A stretch of DNA of 64,000 bases from Gammaproteobacteria bacterium (lineage in GTDB: Bacteria > Pseudomonadota > Gammaproteobacteria > Acidiferrobacterales > SZUA-150), in NCBI GenBank assembly GCA_029880545.1, contig JAOUOD010000012.1:1-64000 (forward strand), given 5' to 3'. Positions 30,109-40,127 of the stretch are shown one piece after another. A program made the position numbers and the translations under genes. A model generated the notes under the pieces. That model was not told the origin of the DNA and did no database searches. It saw nothing but the letters and a program-made list of their open reading frames with translations. Positions within the stretch are counted from its first letter, which is position 1. The number at the start of each line of letters is the position of its first letter.

Positions 30109-32042
30109 TCGGCGAGCGGCTGCAACGAGAAAAATTTCCTGACATCCATCAGCTTCGCGGTTTGCGGCATCGCCGGTAAGCTGCGAAGAAACACGCGGCC
30201 GTATCCCTTGCTGACCAGGCGTCGATCGGTAATCATCAGTACGCCACGATCGGTTTCCGAACGAATCAGCCTGCCGGCGCCCTGCTTCAGGCTGACCACC
30301 GCACTGGGAACATGAAACTCCATAAAGGCATTCCGCCCGCTTTCGGTGAGTGCTTTTGAGCGCGCCTGGATAACCGGATCATCAGGCGCAGCAAAAGGAA
30401 GCTTGTCAATAATCACGCAGGAAAGCGCTTCTCCCTGCACGTCTACACCCTCCCAAAAGCTGCCGGTTCCCAGCAGTACGGCATTGGCAGTTTCACGAAA
30501 TTCCTGCAACAGTCTTGCCCGCGGCGCCTGGCCCTGAACCAGCAACGGGAAACCAATACAATCGCCCAGCTGTTGTGCCAGTGCATTGAGCATGCGATAA
30601 CTGGTGACGAGAACAAAGGCCCTGCCAGCGCTTGCCTCCAGCACCGGAATAACGGCATCCAGAAACGCCGATAAAAACTCCGGGGCATTGGGTTCCGGTA
30701 TGTTTTCGGGCAAATACAAAAGCGAGTTAGTTTGGTAGTTGAACGGACTGTCCCACTTGCGTGTGATAGCATTGCTCAGTCCGAGCTGCCGGCAAAAATA
30801 ATCCAGGTTATTGTCGATCGCGAGCGTTGCCGAAGTGAATACCCAGGCCCGCTGCACCTGTTCCATGTTCGCACTGAACTGTTGTGAAATATCGACCGGC
30901 GTCTTGCGAAGCACGAAACCGCGCTTGCTGGTTTCGTACCAACTGATGAATTCTGACTCCGTTTCCTGCCCGGTAAAGGATTTCAGGCATATTCCCAGCT
31001 CCACCGCGCGCCTGTGACAATTGGCAAGGCCGGTTCCCTTGGCCGATGCCTTGTTCAGCAACAGCTGCAAATCATTCAGTCGCACAACAAGCCCGGACAA
31101 CGCTTCCTTGACTGCGGGCCTGGAGCGTATATTGCGCCACGCCGAACGCGAGACCTGCTCACCGAATGCCAGCCGGAAATCCGCGCACGCCTTCTGCAGC
31201 ATGTCGGCGGCAGAATTCAGTTCCTTGATTTGGCTGCGTTCACGCAACTCTTCGACAACTGTATCGCGCGCCAGTGCGTTTATCTGGTTAGCACTGATGC
31301 TGACACCGAAAAAATTGCTGGCAACATCAGCTAGCTGATGCGCTTCATCGAAAATTGCCACCTCGACCCCTGGCAGCAGCTCACCGAAACCCTCCTCCTT
31401 CACTGCCATATCGGCGAAAAACAGGTGATGATTTACAACAACGATATCCGCCTCCAGCGCCCGCTGCCGGGCTCGCACAACGTGACAATCATCATAATGA
31501 CCGCACTTGCTGCCAAGACAGTTATCCGTAGTTGACGTCACCCAGTACCAGACCGGGCTGTCCTCGGGCACGCCAGCCAATTCACTGATATCGCCCGATA
31601 GCGTCGACTCGGACCACTGCTTGATCTGGAGAAAATGGAAGGATTGCTTGCGATCCCCAAACCGGGCTTCCAGTTCGGCCTGCTCCATCCTGTATATACA
31701 CAGATAGTTGGCTCGACCCTTGAGCAGGGCAGCTGCAACGTTTACTCCCAGTGTATGCATGACTCTTGGCAGATCGCGACGGTAGAGCTGATCCTGGAGA
31801 TGTCGTGTTCCGGTCGAAATCAGTACGCGCTTTCCCGACAGCAGTGCCGGAACTAGGTAGGCGTAGGTTTTACCGGTACCAGTACCGGATTCGGCCACAA
31901 GAATGCCGTCGTCACGTATGACGGACTCAATCTCGGTTGCCATTTGTTGCTGGGAAGGACGCGGGTAAAAATCCGGCAGTTCCTGGGCAAAAGGCCCGTT
32001 TTCGGCCAGCGCATCCGCGCTCGACAAGGTACTGATACTCAA
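30105..32042 (-). CDS. yoaA: DinG/YoaA-type ATP-dependent DNA helicase
   Basis: A 645-residue XPD-like superfamily 2 helicase. The Walker A is GTGTGKT (53-59), the DEAH box is in [13 protein letters not shown], and the Fe-S domain cysteines are in YLCIYRM and [14 protein letters not shown]. Late motifs ([15 protein letters not shown] and [16 protein letters not shown]) are intact. Its cluster makes it a client of Isc. The length fits YoaA better than DinG. It unwinds DNA in replication or damage tolerance. Confidence 0.92.
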   Translation of the reverse strand: MSISTLSSADALAENGPFAQELPDFYPRPSQQQMATEIESVIRDDGILVAESGTGTGKTYAYLVPALLSGKRVLISTGTRHLQDQLYRRDLPRVMHTLGVNVAAALLKGRANYLCIYRMEQAELEARFGDRKQSFHFLQIKQWSESTLSGDISELAGVPEDSPVWYWVTSTTDNCLGSKCGHYDDCHVVRARQRALEADIVVVNHHLFFADMAVKEEGFGELLPGVEVAIFDEAHQLADVASNFFGVSISANQINALARDTVVEELRERSQIKELNSAADMLQKACADFRLAFGEQVSRSAWRNIRSRPAVKEALSGLVVRLNDLQLLLNKASAKGTGLANCHRRAVELGICLKSFTGQETESEFISWYETSKRGFVLRKTPVDISQQFSANMEQVQRAWVFTSATLAIDNNLDYFCRQLGLSNAITRKWDSPFNYQTNSLLYLPENIPEPNAPEFLSAFLDAVIPVLEASAGRAFVLVTSYRMLNALAQQLGDCIGFPLLVQGQAPRARLLQEFRETANAVLLGTGSFWEGVDVQGEALSCVIIDKLPFAAPDDPVIQARSKALTESGRNAFMEFHVPSAVVSLKQGAGRLIRSETDRGVLMITDRRLVSKGYGRVFLRSLPAMPQTAKLMDVRKFFSLQPLAD

Positions 32043-32122
32043 ATGAGGCTCTCTTGTTCAGAAGAATTCGGCATGTTACCGCATCTGAACCCCGCGCTCA
32101 TTACCCGGAAACAGTATCTGTC

Positions 32123-32527
32123 TCAGTTGTTGTTTCTGGCTTCCCCGAATGCCGTCCATACTGAGCGAATCGTTTCAGCCAGCGTAACCGGTGAAAACGG
32201 TTTTTTGATGACATCTGCCGCGCCGAGATTGTGATACCGCTCAATTTCACCTGCCTGCACTTTTGCAGTCATGAACAGGATCGGCGTCTGGTCAAACCCG
32301 GGTCGCTTGCGAATCTCCTTGTACAATTCAATCCCCGACATTCTTGGCATCATGACGTCCAGAATGATCAACTGCGGCTGGAATTCATCGAGAATAGCCA
32401 GCGCCTGTTCTCCATCGGCACACATACGCAGATCGAACGATGAAGTTGCCTTGAGGGCGATTTGCGTAACCGCCCTGATATCGTCTTCATCTTCTACCAG
32501 TAACAGGCGTTGCAGATCGACTGGCAT
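32123..32527 (-). CDS. Single-domain response regulator
   Basis: A 134-residue CheY-like receiver and nothing else. Acidic pocket EDEDD at 11-15, phosphoacceptor Asp in LIILDVMMPRMSG (about 55), Thr in LFMTAK and Lys in IKKPF. The start at 32527 gives a normal receiver N terminus; the frame extends upstream but that stretch is not domain sequence. No histidine kinase is in the window, so the partner is elsewhere. Upstream lies a 378-base gap and then the dynamin-like gene on the same strand. Confidence 0.92.
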   Translation of the reverse strand: MPVDLQRLLLVEDEDDIRAVTQIALKATSSFDLRMCADGEQALAILDEFQPQLIILDVMMPRMSGIELYKEIRKRPGFDQTPILFMTAKVQAGEIERYHNLGAADVIKKPFSPVTLAETIRSVWTAFGEARNNN

Positions 32528-32905
32528 ATAATAATGGATCCATCCAAGGGTAATTGTTTGGTCAACCAAAAAAACCGGGTGATAATACATTAAATCATCA
32601 ATATATAGAACTACCTGCCCGGCCCGGCAATGCATCACGAATCTTGATTGCCTAAACGACCTGACAGTATTGAGCATAGCTCAAGCCAATACCCGACACC
32701 AATAATACATCACGATATTTACCGGGCAGATACTGCCCACATTGACTGAATGGCCATCCTTGCCACTTTCCAGATCCGGATTTTTCCCTTGTGAAGCTGA
32801 CCTCGGCGGTCACAGTTGCCACAAACATTGCTGTGGTTATTACTGAAGACTGGTTTCGATTGCCGGCAGCCGGACCGGCGCACCCCTCCAGGCAGACAGC
32901 CGTGC
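32528..32905. other. Gene-free stretch between dynamin-like and response-regulator genes
   Basis: In these 378 bases I see no convincing gene. It holds an AT-rich part next to the response regulator start, a small hairpin (GGGCA/TGCCC at 32724-32738) and an imperfect repeat around GTATTG...CAATAC near 32670. No terminator with a T run is obvious for the GTPase gene. It probably holds the response regulator promoter. Confidence 0.5.
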
Positions 32906-34903
32906 CTATACCGACTTGTGCAGCCTGGCGTGCAACCTATTGATGTTTTGCAATTGTTCGGAAACCCCGGCGCGCTCCGCTTCAAGTCGCGCCACATGAT
33001 CCGCGATCTTGTCCATATCGGCATGGCTCTTTTTGATAGTCTCAAAACCGACATCAAGTGATTTTTTGTGCAGTTTCACCTGGTTGTGAATCTGGTTAAT
33101 AACATTATTAAACCAGCTCTGGGTGTAGCCATTACACTCCTTGTAAATGTTGCGAACTTCGCTTACCAGCGTGATAAAAAACTTGCTGATCACTCCGCCC
33201 TGCTCCGTAATAACAAGCTCCACACTGTTACGAAACACCTCTGCTTTTTGTTCCAGGCTTTTGATTGCCATGATATAGGGCAGCAACGCCAGTCGCGGTG
33301 GTACGATTTTTTCAAGATCGTACTGATAGTGGAGTCGCTCACAAATCTTGTCGATCTCGGACTTGATGGCATCAGCCTGTGTTTTCAGCTGGTCCATTGG
33401 CCGGGCGACGGCTTCGAAGAAGTCCTTGATTTCCGATTTAAGGCCCCGTGTTGTCCAGCTGTCGTGCATGGACTTCCTGGCACCTTTTATATGTTTGTCC
33501 AGTTCATCAAGATCCATATTGGAAAACAGCGCACCAGCCTTGTCCGCCAATTGCCGTCGGGTAATATCAAAAATCTTCACTTCACGATCATAACGCTCTT
33601 TGTCCTTGCGCATGGTATCGATCAGTTTCTGTATATCTGACTTGTTCTTGCTGCCCAAGGCCCGCAACTGGGTCAGCTGCCTGTCCAACTCGGCAAGATT
33701 GGCCCGAACCAGGGCCTGGCTGCTTTCCACCCTGGAGCTGATTTCGTAGGTAATCTTCCGTTTTATCAGCTCATGCTTGGCCGGAATAATCTGGAAGGCA
33801 AGTTGTTTTTCCAGGCGAGCAATACCGCTACGACCAACAAGATCGTTATCACTCTTGATTTTTCCGATCAGCCCCATCTTGGCTGATACAGGCAGAACCA
33901 CGTCTTTTCTGAGCTTGAGAATACGGGCGGTATCCATCACCTGGTTGCGGATTGTATGACTGATTTCGGCATCGCTTCGCAGCGCATCCCACAACACGTC
34001 CACCTTGTTCAGTACAACCAGGCGCTCACGCAGCCGGTCTTTCTTGGCCGACACCACGTGATCACTCCAGATGGTCATATCACTCGCGGTAACGCCGGTA
34101 TCAGCGGCAAGCAGGAAAATAACCGCGTGCGCATCAGGCAACACACTCAGGGTCAGCTCGGGTTCGGCGCCCAGCGCATTCAGGCCTGGTGTATCAATAA
34201 CCACCACGCCCTGTTCCAGGTATGGATGGCGATAGTTAACAATGGCATAGCGCCACATGGGGATATCCACCATACCGCCTTCCTGCTCCGCAACTGCCTG
34301 GCCACCCGCGTCCCGATACAAGCCCAGGGCCCGGGCCTCGCTGATATGGACTTTCTTGGTTCGGGTAATGGATTTGAAGGTTTCAATATCGTCTTCGTTA
34401 AAGCCTGTTTTTTCCCTGCTAAACCGCAGCGTCGTCCAGTGAATCGGGCTTTGCAGGTATTCGGCAATACTGATCCCGGTTTTGCGGGTCTCAATAGGCA
34501 GTAACTTGATTCCCGGATCCTCGTTGGCCTTGTAACGCAACTCGGTGGGACACATAGTGGTTCGACCCGCTGAAGACGGCATTAACCGCTGGCCGCGGTC
34601 AGAAAAGAAGATGGCATTCAGAAGCTCGGTTTTTCCCCGGGAGAACTCGCCAACAAAGGCAATTTTCAGCTCATCCTTGTCGAGACTCTCGATGAGCTGA
34701 TAAATCCGTAAATCACGCACTCCATCCACTGGCTCGTGTTTTTCAACCCAATCCTGATAATCGGCGATTGCTTTTTTGAAACTCTCACGCCAGCTTCGAA
34801 AACGCTCAAGATCCCGGGCGAGCGACGCGGCTGCCGGCGCTACAGGCTTGCCTGAAGGCTGCCCGGACGCACCCGCCTCATCCTGAACCTTTATCTCGCT
34901 CAT
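32906..34903 (-). CDS. Dynamin-like GTPase
   Basis: A 665-residue large GTPase. G1 is GEFSRGKT (85-92), G2 has the TT of RTTMCPTE (115-116), G3 is DTPG (237-240) and G4 is NKVD (299-302). Helical, coiled-coil-prone regions flank it (1-75, and 385-660, for example LDRQLTQLRALGSKNKSDIQ). I see no membrane helix, so membrane action would be through a paddle or stalk as in other bacterial dynamins; this is inference. The extra length between G2 and G3 (about 120 residues) is unusual. It stands alone rather than in a tandem pair. Confidence 0.85.
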   Translation of the reverse strand: MSEIKVQDEAGASGQPSGKPVAPAAASLARDLERFRSWRESFKKAIADYQDWVEKHEPVDGVRDLRIYQLIESLDKDELKIAFVGEFSRGKTELLNAIFFSDRGQRLMPSSAGRTTMCPTELRYKANEDPGIKLLPIETRKTGISIAEYLQSPIHWTTLRFSREKTGFNEDDIETFKSITRTKKVHISEARALGLYRDAGGQAVAEQEGGMVDIPMWRYAIVNYRHPYLEQGVVVIDTPGLNALGAEPELTLSVLPDAHAVIFLLAADTGVTASDMTIWSDHVVSAKKDRLRERLVVLNKVDVLWDALRSDAEISHTIRNQVMDTARILKLRKDVVLPVSAKMGLIGKIKSDNDLVGRSGIARLEKQLAFQIIPAKHELIKRKITYEISSRVESSQALVRANLAELDRQLTQLRALGSKNKSDIQKLIDTMRKDKERYDREVKIFDITRRQLADKAGALFSNMDLDELDKHIKGARKSMHDSWTTRGLKSEIKDFFEAVARPMDQLKTQADAIKSEIDKICERLHYQYDLEKIVPPRLALLPYIMAIKSLEQKAEVFRNSVELVITEQGGVISKFFITLVSEVRNIYKECNGYTQSWFNNVINQIHNQVKLHKKSLDVGFETIKKSHADMDKIADHVARLEAERAGVSEQLQNINRLHARLHKSV

Positions 34904-35149
34904 GGCACCAAATCCGTCAATAAACAGCCTGAGCTGTTCCTGAAAAAGATGAATAATACATCAGCCTATCGGCAAGTTCCGGACTTCCGGAAAATATATT
35001 TCAGAACGACAATACACTACGCACACGCTGCCGCGACGTTTCTCGCGCCAATGGTCCCTGGTAATCGACGGCCAAGACCTTTTAACCAGCGCATACGAAT
35101 GTGACTGCCTCCCGCTCCAGGTTGCAGATCAGCCCGATTTGTTATCATA

Positions 35150-35177
35150 AAAAAAGGGGCTCATTACTGAGCCCCTT
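35150..35177 (-). terminator. Intrinsic terminator of the tRNA-Ala/tRNA-Glu unit
   Basis: On the minus strand AAGGGGCTCA, loop GTAA and TGAGCCCCTT are followed by a run of T. It lies just past tRNA-Glu. Confidence 0.9.
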
Positions 35178-35183
35178 GATATG

Positions 35184-35259
35184 TGGCGTCCCCAAGGGGA
35201 GTCGAACCCCTGTTACCGCCGTGAAAGGGCGGTGTCCTAGGCCTCTAGACGATGGGGAC
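35184..35259 (-). tRNA. tRNA-Glu (TTC anticodon)
   Basis: A 76-base tRNA with CCA encoded. The acceptor GTCCCCA pairs with TGGGGAC, the anticodon loop CTTTCAC gives TTC, and the T loop is TTCGACT. It follows tRNA-Ala and precedes a terminator. Confidence 0.96.
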
Positions 35260-35298
35260 CTGATCGGTCTTACTCGTAACGAGTATAAATTAATAATA

Positions 35299-35374
<76 letters not shown>

Positions 35375-35492
35375 AAAATCTGTTTTTTAAACCCGCCCGG
35401 TCGAATATCCCGAGCGACTCCAAAATTCAGCTTTGACGCCAGATCATGTACTGATCACATTCCGCGTTTCCGGCCTGCGTCAAAGGTCGCGT

Positions 35493-35521
35493 ACTTTACG
35501 GTCGGACGCCCTGCAGGTCAA
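35493..35521 (-). promoter_or_regulatory. Candidate promoter of the tRNA-Ala/tRNA-Glu unit
   Basis: Minus strand: -35 TTGACC (35516-35521) and -10 TAAAGT (35493-35498), 17-base spacer. It lies about 120 bases upstream of tRNA-Ala, just past the gltX stop. Confidence 0.5.
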
Positions 35522-35550
35522 GACGAAATTTATCCAATCTGCGACCTTTT

Positions 35551-36966
35551 TTAGCGCCCCTCTTGATGCAACTCCAACCATTCAAGCATGCGATCGAGCC
35601 GTGACAAAACCTGATCCCGACCCAGTAAATACAGCGTAACATCAATAGACGGCGACAGTGCCTTGCCAACCATGGCTACACGCACCGGCTGCGCCACCTG
35701 CCCCATTTTCAGCTGGAAATGTTCAGCCGTAAACTTGACGACTTCGTGAATCGCTTCAGGATACCAGTCTTCCAGCCGGGCGACGCTGTCCCGAATCGCG
35801 TTCATCGCCGGCAGCACCTCGGGCTTCAGATGCTTGGCAGCATCCTTCTCGTCATATGACTCTGGCGCCACATAGAAAAACGCGCAATTATCTGCCATTT
35901 CCACCAGTGTTTTGGCGCGGTCCATCTGTGTCTTGACCACCTCCTGGAGCTCCGGACCGCTTGCCGGATCGATACCCTTTTCACCCAGGTACCAGCCGAG
36001 GTGATGCGCCAGGTGTTCCGGATCACTGCTCTTGATGTACTGCTGGTTTACCCACAGTAGCTTGTCTTCATTAAAACTGGATGCCGCCTTGTTCACCCGT
36101 TCGACGTCAAATAATTGCGTCATCTCGTCAATACTGAAGATTTCCTGATCACCATGAGACCAGCCGAGCCTGACCAGGTAGTTCAGCAATGCCTCCGGCA
36201 ACAATCCTTTTTCCCGGTACTGCATAACGCTGACAGCGCCGTGACGCTTGGACAGCCGTTGGCCGTCCGGCCCAAGGATCATGGCCACATGGGCATAACG
36301 CGGCACCGGTGCACCAAGAGCCTCAAGAATATTGATCTGCCTGGGTGTATTGTTCAGGTGGTCGTCGCCCCGAATGACGTGGGTAATATTCATATCCCAG
36401 TCATCAACTACAACTGTAAGATTATAAGTGGGCGTACCATCCTGGCGTGCAATGACCAGATCATCCAGTTCGGAATTCTGGATCGCCACCTTGCCCTTGA
36501 CCATATCATCAATCAGCACGACGCCGTCCACCGGGTTTTTGAACCGGATTACAGGCTCAATACCTTCCGGTGGCGGACCTTTACGGTGCCGACAACGGCC
36601 ATCGTATCGCGGCTTGAGCTTTTTGGCGCGCTGCTCTTCGCGCATGGCTTCCACTTCTTCCTTGGAGCAATAGCAGTGATATGCCTTGTCCTCGTCCAGC
36701 AATTGCTGGATGACTTCCTTGTAGCGATCGAATCGCCTGGTCTGGTAAAACGGGCCTTCGTCATACTCAAGACCCAGCCAGGTCATCCCCTCGAGTATGG
36801 CGTTCACCGACTCCGCCGTTGATCGCTCAAGGTCGGTGTCTTCAATCCTGAGCACAAACGTGCCGCCATGACGACGCGCATACAGCCAGGAATACAGTGC
36901 GGTACGCGCACCACCTATATGCAAATAACCGGTTGGACTGGGCGCGAATCGCGTGCGTATGGTCAT
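35551..36966 (-). CDS. gltX: Glutamyl-tRNA synthetase
   Basis: A 471-residue class I synthetase. HIGH-type motif in [15 protein letters not shown] and KMSKS-type motif KRHGAVS after GQRLS. A zinc-type site is visible in HCYCSKEE and DGRCRH, as in the E. coli enzyme. I chose the ATG at 36966 because GGGGA lies upstream and it gives the family N terminus [11 protein letters not shown]; 17 further codons are open upstream. tRNA-Glu, its substrate, lies about 300 bases downstream. Confidence 0.97.
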   Translation of the reverse strand: MTIRTRFAPSPTGYLHIGGARTALYSWLYARRHGGTFVLRIEDTDLERSTAESVNAILEGMTWLGLEYDEGPFYQTRRFDRYKEVIQQLLDEDKAYHCYCSKEEVEAMREEQRAKKLKPRYDGRCRHRKGPPPEGIEPVIRFKNPVDGVVLIDDMVKGKVAIQNSELDDLVIARQDGTPTYNLTVVVDDWDMNITHVIRGDDHLNNTPRQINILEALGAPVPRYAHVAMILGPDGQRLSKRHGAVSVMQYREKGLLPEALLNYLVRLGWSHGDQEIFSIDEMTQLFDVERVNKAASSFNEDKLLWVNQQYIKSSDPEHLAHHLGWYLGEKGIDPASGPELQEVVKTQMDRAKTLVEMADNCAFFYVAPESYDEKDAAKHLKPEVLPAMNAIRDSVARLEDWYPEAIHEVVKFTAEHFQLKMGQVAQPVRVAMVGKALSPSIDVTLYLLGRDQVLSRLDRMLEWLELHQEGR

Positions 36967-37120
36967 GAAAATCCCCGTAGACACCATCAAAATATGGCGG
37001 CGAGTGTATACGATCAATGGGCGAAAATCAGCCTTCCGACCGAGGTGTCAGCGCCGCTAACGTTGCTGCTGCCAATCCATCCAGCCGATCAGAAAGTGCC
37101 CGGCGATAGACCAGGAGAAA

Positions 37121-37351
37121 TCAGCCTTCCCATTCCTCGAGCGGCGATGATGGCTTGTGCGATTCTTTCAGCAGAACCTCGGCTTCACGTCGATCCTGGG
37201 CAAAAATCACGCGCACAGTCACGGCGTCACCCGGCTCTTGCGCCTTCCTGAGATCGCGCGCCTGGTTTTTGGCATCACGAAACCTCTCGTGCGCATCAAT
37301 CAAGTCAAGTGTTTTACGGTCCGGGGAAATACGGTAAACGAAATATGGCAT
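37121..37351 (-). CDS. Small conserved hypothetical protein
   Basis: A 76-residue basic and acidic protein (MPYFVYRISPDRKTLDLIDAH... ending PLEEWEG) with no signal peptide or cysteine. The first strand-like segment YFVYRI followed by helix ERFRDAKNQARDLR suggests a small alpha-beta fold. I do not recognise a family with certainty. The frame is open far upstream but only this part reads as coherent protein. It lies divergent from the exonuclease gene, about 120 bases away. Confidence 0.65.
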   Translation of the reverse strand: MPYFVYRISPDRKTLDLIDAHERFRDAKNQARDLRKAQEPGDAVTVRVIFAQDRREAEVLLKESHKPSSPLEEWEG

Positions 37352-37474
37352 GGATAACCCTGTAAATCTGCTGGCGAAACCGGTTCGAAGTCTAGCAAGC
37401 CAAAGCACCGGATTCCAGAATGCACTTGGTGATAAACTACCGGAGTTCATACAGGATATACCCGACAACCTGCC

Positions 37475-38374
37475 ATGCCTGCACGCCAGCCAGTCTATCT
37501 CATTGATGCCAGTATATTTATCTTTCGCGGATGGTTCGGAATACCAGACAGCCTTCGCAACGGCAATGGCATGCCGGTGAATGCACTCACCGGCTTCGGC
37601 CATTTTATTGCTGATTTTCTTGCTGCGACACAGGCCCGGCGACTGGCGGCTTTTTTTGATGAAAGCCTGGGGAGCTCGTTCCGGCATGAACTGTATCCAA
37701 ATTACAAGTCCAACCGGGAATACCCGCCAGTGGAACTGGAGCGACAGTTCCAGCTATGCAAACAGCTTCTGAAACTGTTGGGCATCCGCTGTTTCGCCAG
37801 CCGCCGTTATGAAGCTGATGACCTGATCGCCAGCGCTGCCTACCGGCTACGATCGCGTGGCTGGCCGGTTACCATCGTCAGTGCTGACAAGGACCTGGCG
37901 CAGTGCCTGGAATCATCACGCGATCGCTTCTGGAACTTCGGAAAATCCGATCCGCAAGATGCCTCCGCAATTGCACGAAAACTCGGGGTGGCGCCACCAC
38001 AAATTGCCGACTACCTGGCCTTGGCCGGAGACAGTGTTGATTGTATTCCCGGAATAAAAGGCGTAGGCCGACAAACTGCCAGTCGACTGCTGAAACACTA
38101 TTCATCGCTCGATAACCTGCTAAACCACGCCGGGCCGCAACCGGATCTCGGCATTCGCGGACAAGCGGCTATCCTGAAGCGGATAAAACAATGTCGTGGA
38201 GAACTGGCAGTCTATCGAAAGCTCACCGGACTGAAACGCTGCTGCCTGACCAGGCAACAGGCGAATGAACAATTATTATCAAGAAGAAAAATGAAACGCA
38301 GTCAATTAGCCGGGTTCCTGGAGTCCGAACTTCGTCCGGCCTCGAGGCTGACTACAAGGTTGCTGTCACTTTGA
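37475..38374 (+). CDS. 5'-3' exonuclease, Xni/PolA N-terminal type
   Basis: A 299-residue flap endonuclease-like protein. Metal-binding acidic residues occur in YLIDAS, AAFFDES, YEADDLIAS and SADKDLAQ. The H3TH DNA-binding motif is in GDSVDCIPGIKGVGRQTASRLL. It resembles the 5'-nuclease domain of DNA polymerase I without the polymerase, like Xni/ExoIX but about 50 residues longer. It may process flaps or primers. Xni or a stand-alone 5' nuclease are both possible names. Confidence 0.88.
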   Translation: MPARQPVYLIDASIFIFRGWFGIPDSLRNGNGMPVNALTGFGHFIADFLAATQARRLAAFFDESLGSSFRHELYPNYKSNREYPPVELERQFQLCKQLLKLLGIRCFASRRYEADDLIASAAYRLRSRGWPVTIVSADKDLAQCLESSRDRFWNFGKSDPQDASAIARKLGVAPPQIADYLALAGDSVDCIPGIKGVGRQTASRLLKHYSSLDNLLNHAGPQPDLGIRGQAAILKRIKQCRGELAVYRKLTGLKRCCLTRQQANEQLLSRRKMKRSQLAGFLESELRPASRLTTRLLSL

Positions 38375-38410
38375 ATTTCACAAACTATAAAGCGCTGCGC
38401 AAAACAAAGA

Positions 38411-38827
38411 TCAACTGTCACAGGCACCCGTATCCCAGTTAAACCAGCGACGATGCACAATGCGATACAGCCAGGAGCCAAGCAGGATGCCCAGCACGGT
38501 GATCACTGCTGGCATATACCCGTAGCCCAGCTGGATTACGGCAATACTTGGGCAGGCCCCGGTGACTGCCCAACCGGTTCCGAACATCACGCCACCAATA
38601 ATAGTTCCCTTGTGCAACGGCTTCTTCTGCAATTTTTTACCATGCGCAAACACGATGAAACCGACCATGGCAACCAGCACGGCTGCGATAAAGGTAATCA
38701 ACATGCGGTAATCGGTCAGCGTAAACAACCGGTGAACCTCGCTGTAATCGGCGAAGCCTATGCGGGCAACGATATAGCCCATCAGCAGGCCAAAAACGAT
38801 GAACTTGATATAATGCCCTATTGCCAT
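38411..38827 (-). CDS. Small YeeE/YedE-type membrane protein (DUF6691-like)
   Basis: A 138-residue protein with four membrane helices (about 6-23, 41-61, 75-95 and 104-122). The motif GTGWAVTGACPS (83-94) with Cys92 corresponds to the second half of YeeE/YedE transporters, which carry thiosulfate or related sulfur species in the characterised members. It starts 10 bases after the larger YeeE/YedE fusion gene, so the two probably form a split transporter. The start is the ATG giving MAIGHYIKF; the open frame upstream overlaps the previous gene. Confidence 0.85.
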   Translation of the reverse strand: MAIGHYIKFIVFGLLMGYIVARIGFADYSEVHRLFTLTDYRMLITFIAAVLVAMVGFIVFAHGKKLQKKPLHKGTIIGGVMFGTGWAVTGACPSIAVIQLGYGYMPAVITVLGILLGSWLYRIVHRRWFNWDTGACDS

Positions 38828-38837
38828 GATTGCATCC

Positions 38838-40100
38838 TCAACCAAACATTGAATCAAGCAGCAGTGAAACCAGGATAGCCATACCAAAGAAAGACGCCGT
38901 CGCCACAAGACTGCCAACCTGGAGTCGACTGCAGCCACTCAGCGCATGACCGGAGGTACAGCCACCGCCCATCCGTGTGCCAAAGCCAATCAGAAAACCG
39001 CCGACAAGTAACACAACCCAGCTTCCCGGGCCATCGCCAAAGAACCTGATAAAGTCCTTGCCCATATCCATACGAATTTCGAGATCCCCGACTGTGTAGG
39101 CGGCGATAGTGCCGCCAATAGCCATGCACAACAGGAACATGACATGAGCACCATAGGGTGCCCGCTGCTCCCGTGACTGCCTTGGAGTTGCCCGGGTCTG
39201 CTGCTGGCTTATTCTTGCCGCCTGCTCACGAAATTCTTCCGGCAGGTCATCGCCAAATTCTGCCAGCGTCGCTTCCATCATCGCACGCTCAATATCGGCA
39301 TCTGATGCCGATGCCAGCATTTTGCTGGCTGCCTGCAGCTTTCTGTCTTCACGATAGCTGACAATTCGGTCCCATGATGAGGACACGCCGAGAGTATTGC
39401 CGGTTACCACCCAGAATCCGACAGTGAACAAGCCGAGACTCAAGCCACCGAGCCACCAGACCCAGAAATGGCTGTCTGCCGGCTGCATCACTGCATTCAG
39501 CAACACGGTCACCAGGTCATCGCTGGCCGCCTGGCTTGTCGTGGTATCGCTCTTGCGGTTCAGTTTGCTTGTTGGTGCCGGAACAGGTTCTGGCACCGGG
39601 GCAATTTCCTGTGGCGACTCAGCCGAAGCGGTCGCTGAAACTTGAGGAGTTATCGACGGGTCGTCCACGAACACATGAGGATAGGGCATATCGCCATCAA
39701 GCACTTCACGGGCCCGGGCATTACCCTGATCCGCCGAACGACCCAGCCAGCGCCGGGCGGATACGCGGTTCTGGCTGATACCAACACCACTCAAGTAGGC
39801 GATGGCCACCACATACTTGGCCGTGGCATCACCGCGCTCGGCAATCATGACAAGTTTTTCGAATACTGCGCGATCCGAATTCTTTGCCTCGAGCATTGAA
39901 GCAATACCGTGCTGCTCAAGGTACAGTGTCGGCCTGGGCTGACCACTGTCACGAACCGCGGCAGCCCACCAGCGCTTGCTGGCAGCCAGGGAGTCGCCGA
40001 CAAAAACCAGCGACACTGCCAACAATAATACCAAGTGAAGCCCGGTCCGGCCTGGCAAACTCATACAATTACGAGGACGCTCTCTTGTCTCGTTATCCAT
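38838..40100 (-). CDS. Sel1-repeat / YeeE-YedE fusion membrane protein
   Basis: A 420-residue protein joining two modules. An N-terminal signal or anchor helix (about 20-40) leads to a Sel1-like helical repeat part (about 75-135, with [19 protein letters not shown] and [12 protein letters not shown]), then a Pro-rich linker. A YeeE/YedE unit follows with helices at about 212-233, 317-338, 360-376 and 394-418. Its signature [12 protein letters not shown] (378-389, Cys381) and [11 protein letters not shown] are those of sulfur-compound transporters. A charged 70-residue loop (245-315) separates the first two helices. It has a good Shine-Dalgarno (AGGAAGG). With the next gene it forms the two halves of a transporter. 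Confidence 0.85.
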   Translation of the reverse strand: MDNETRERPRNCMSLPGRTGLHLVLLLAVSLVFVGDSLAASKRWWAAAVRDSGQPRPTLYLEQHGIASMLEAKNSDRAVFEKLVMIAERGDATAKYVVAIAYLSGVGISQNRVSARRWLGRSADQGNARAREVLDGDMPYPHVFVDDPSITPQVSATASAESPQEIAPVPEPVPAPTSKLNRKSDTTTSQAASDDLVTVLLNAVMQPADSHFWVWWLGGLSLGLFTVGFWVVTGNTLGVSSSWDRIVSYREDRKLQAASKMLASASDADIERAMMEATLAEFGDDLPEEFREQAARISQQQTRATPRQSREQRAPYGAHVMFLLCMAIGGTIAAYTVGDLEIRMDMGKDFIRFFGDGPGSWVVLLVGGFLIGFGTRMGGGCTSGHALSGCSRLQVGSLVATASFFGMAILVSLLLDSMFG

Positions 40101-40127
40101 AGATCCTTCCTGCGGCAGCGATCACCA

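Noticed and set aside
36115-36822. 235-codon plus-strand open frame
   Set aside because: Antisense to gltX; no coherent domain.
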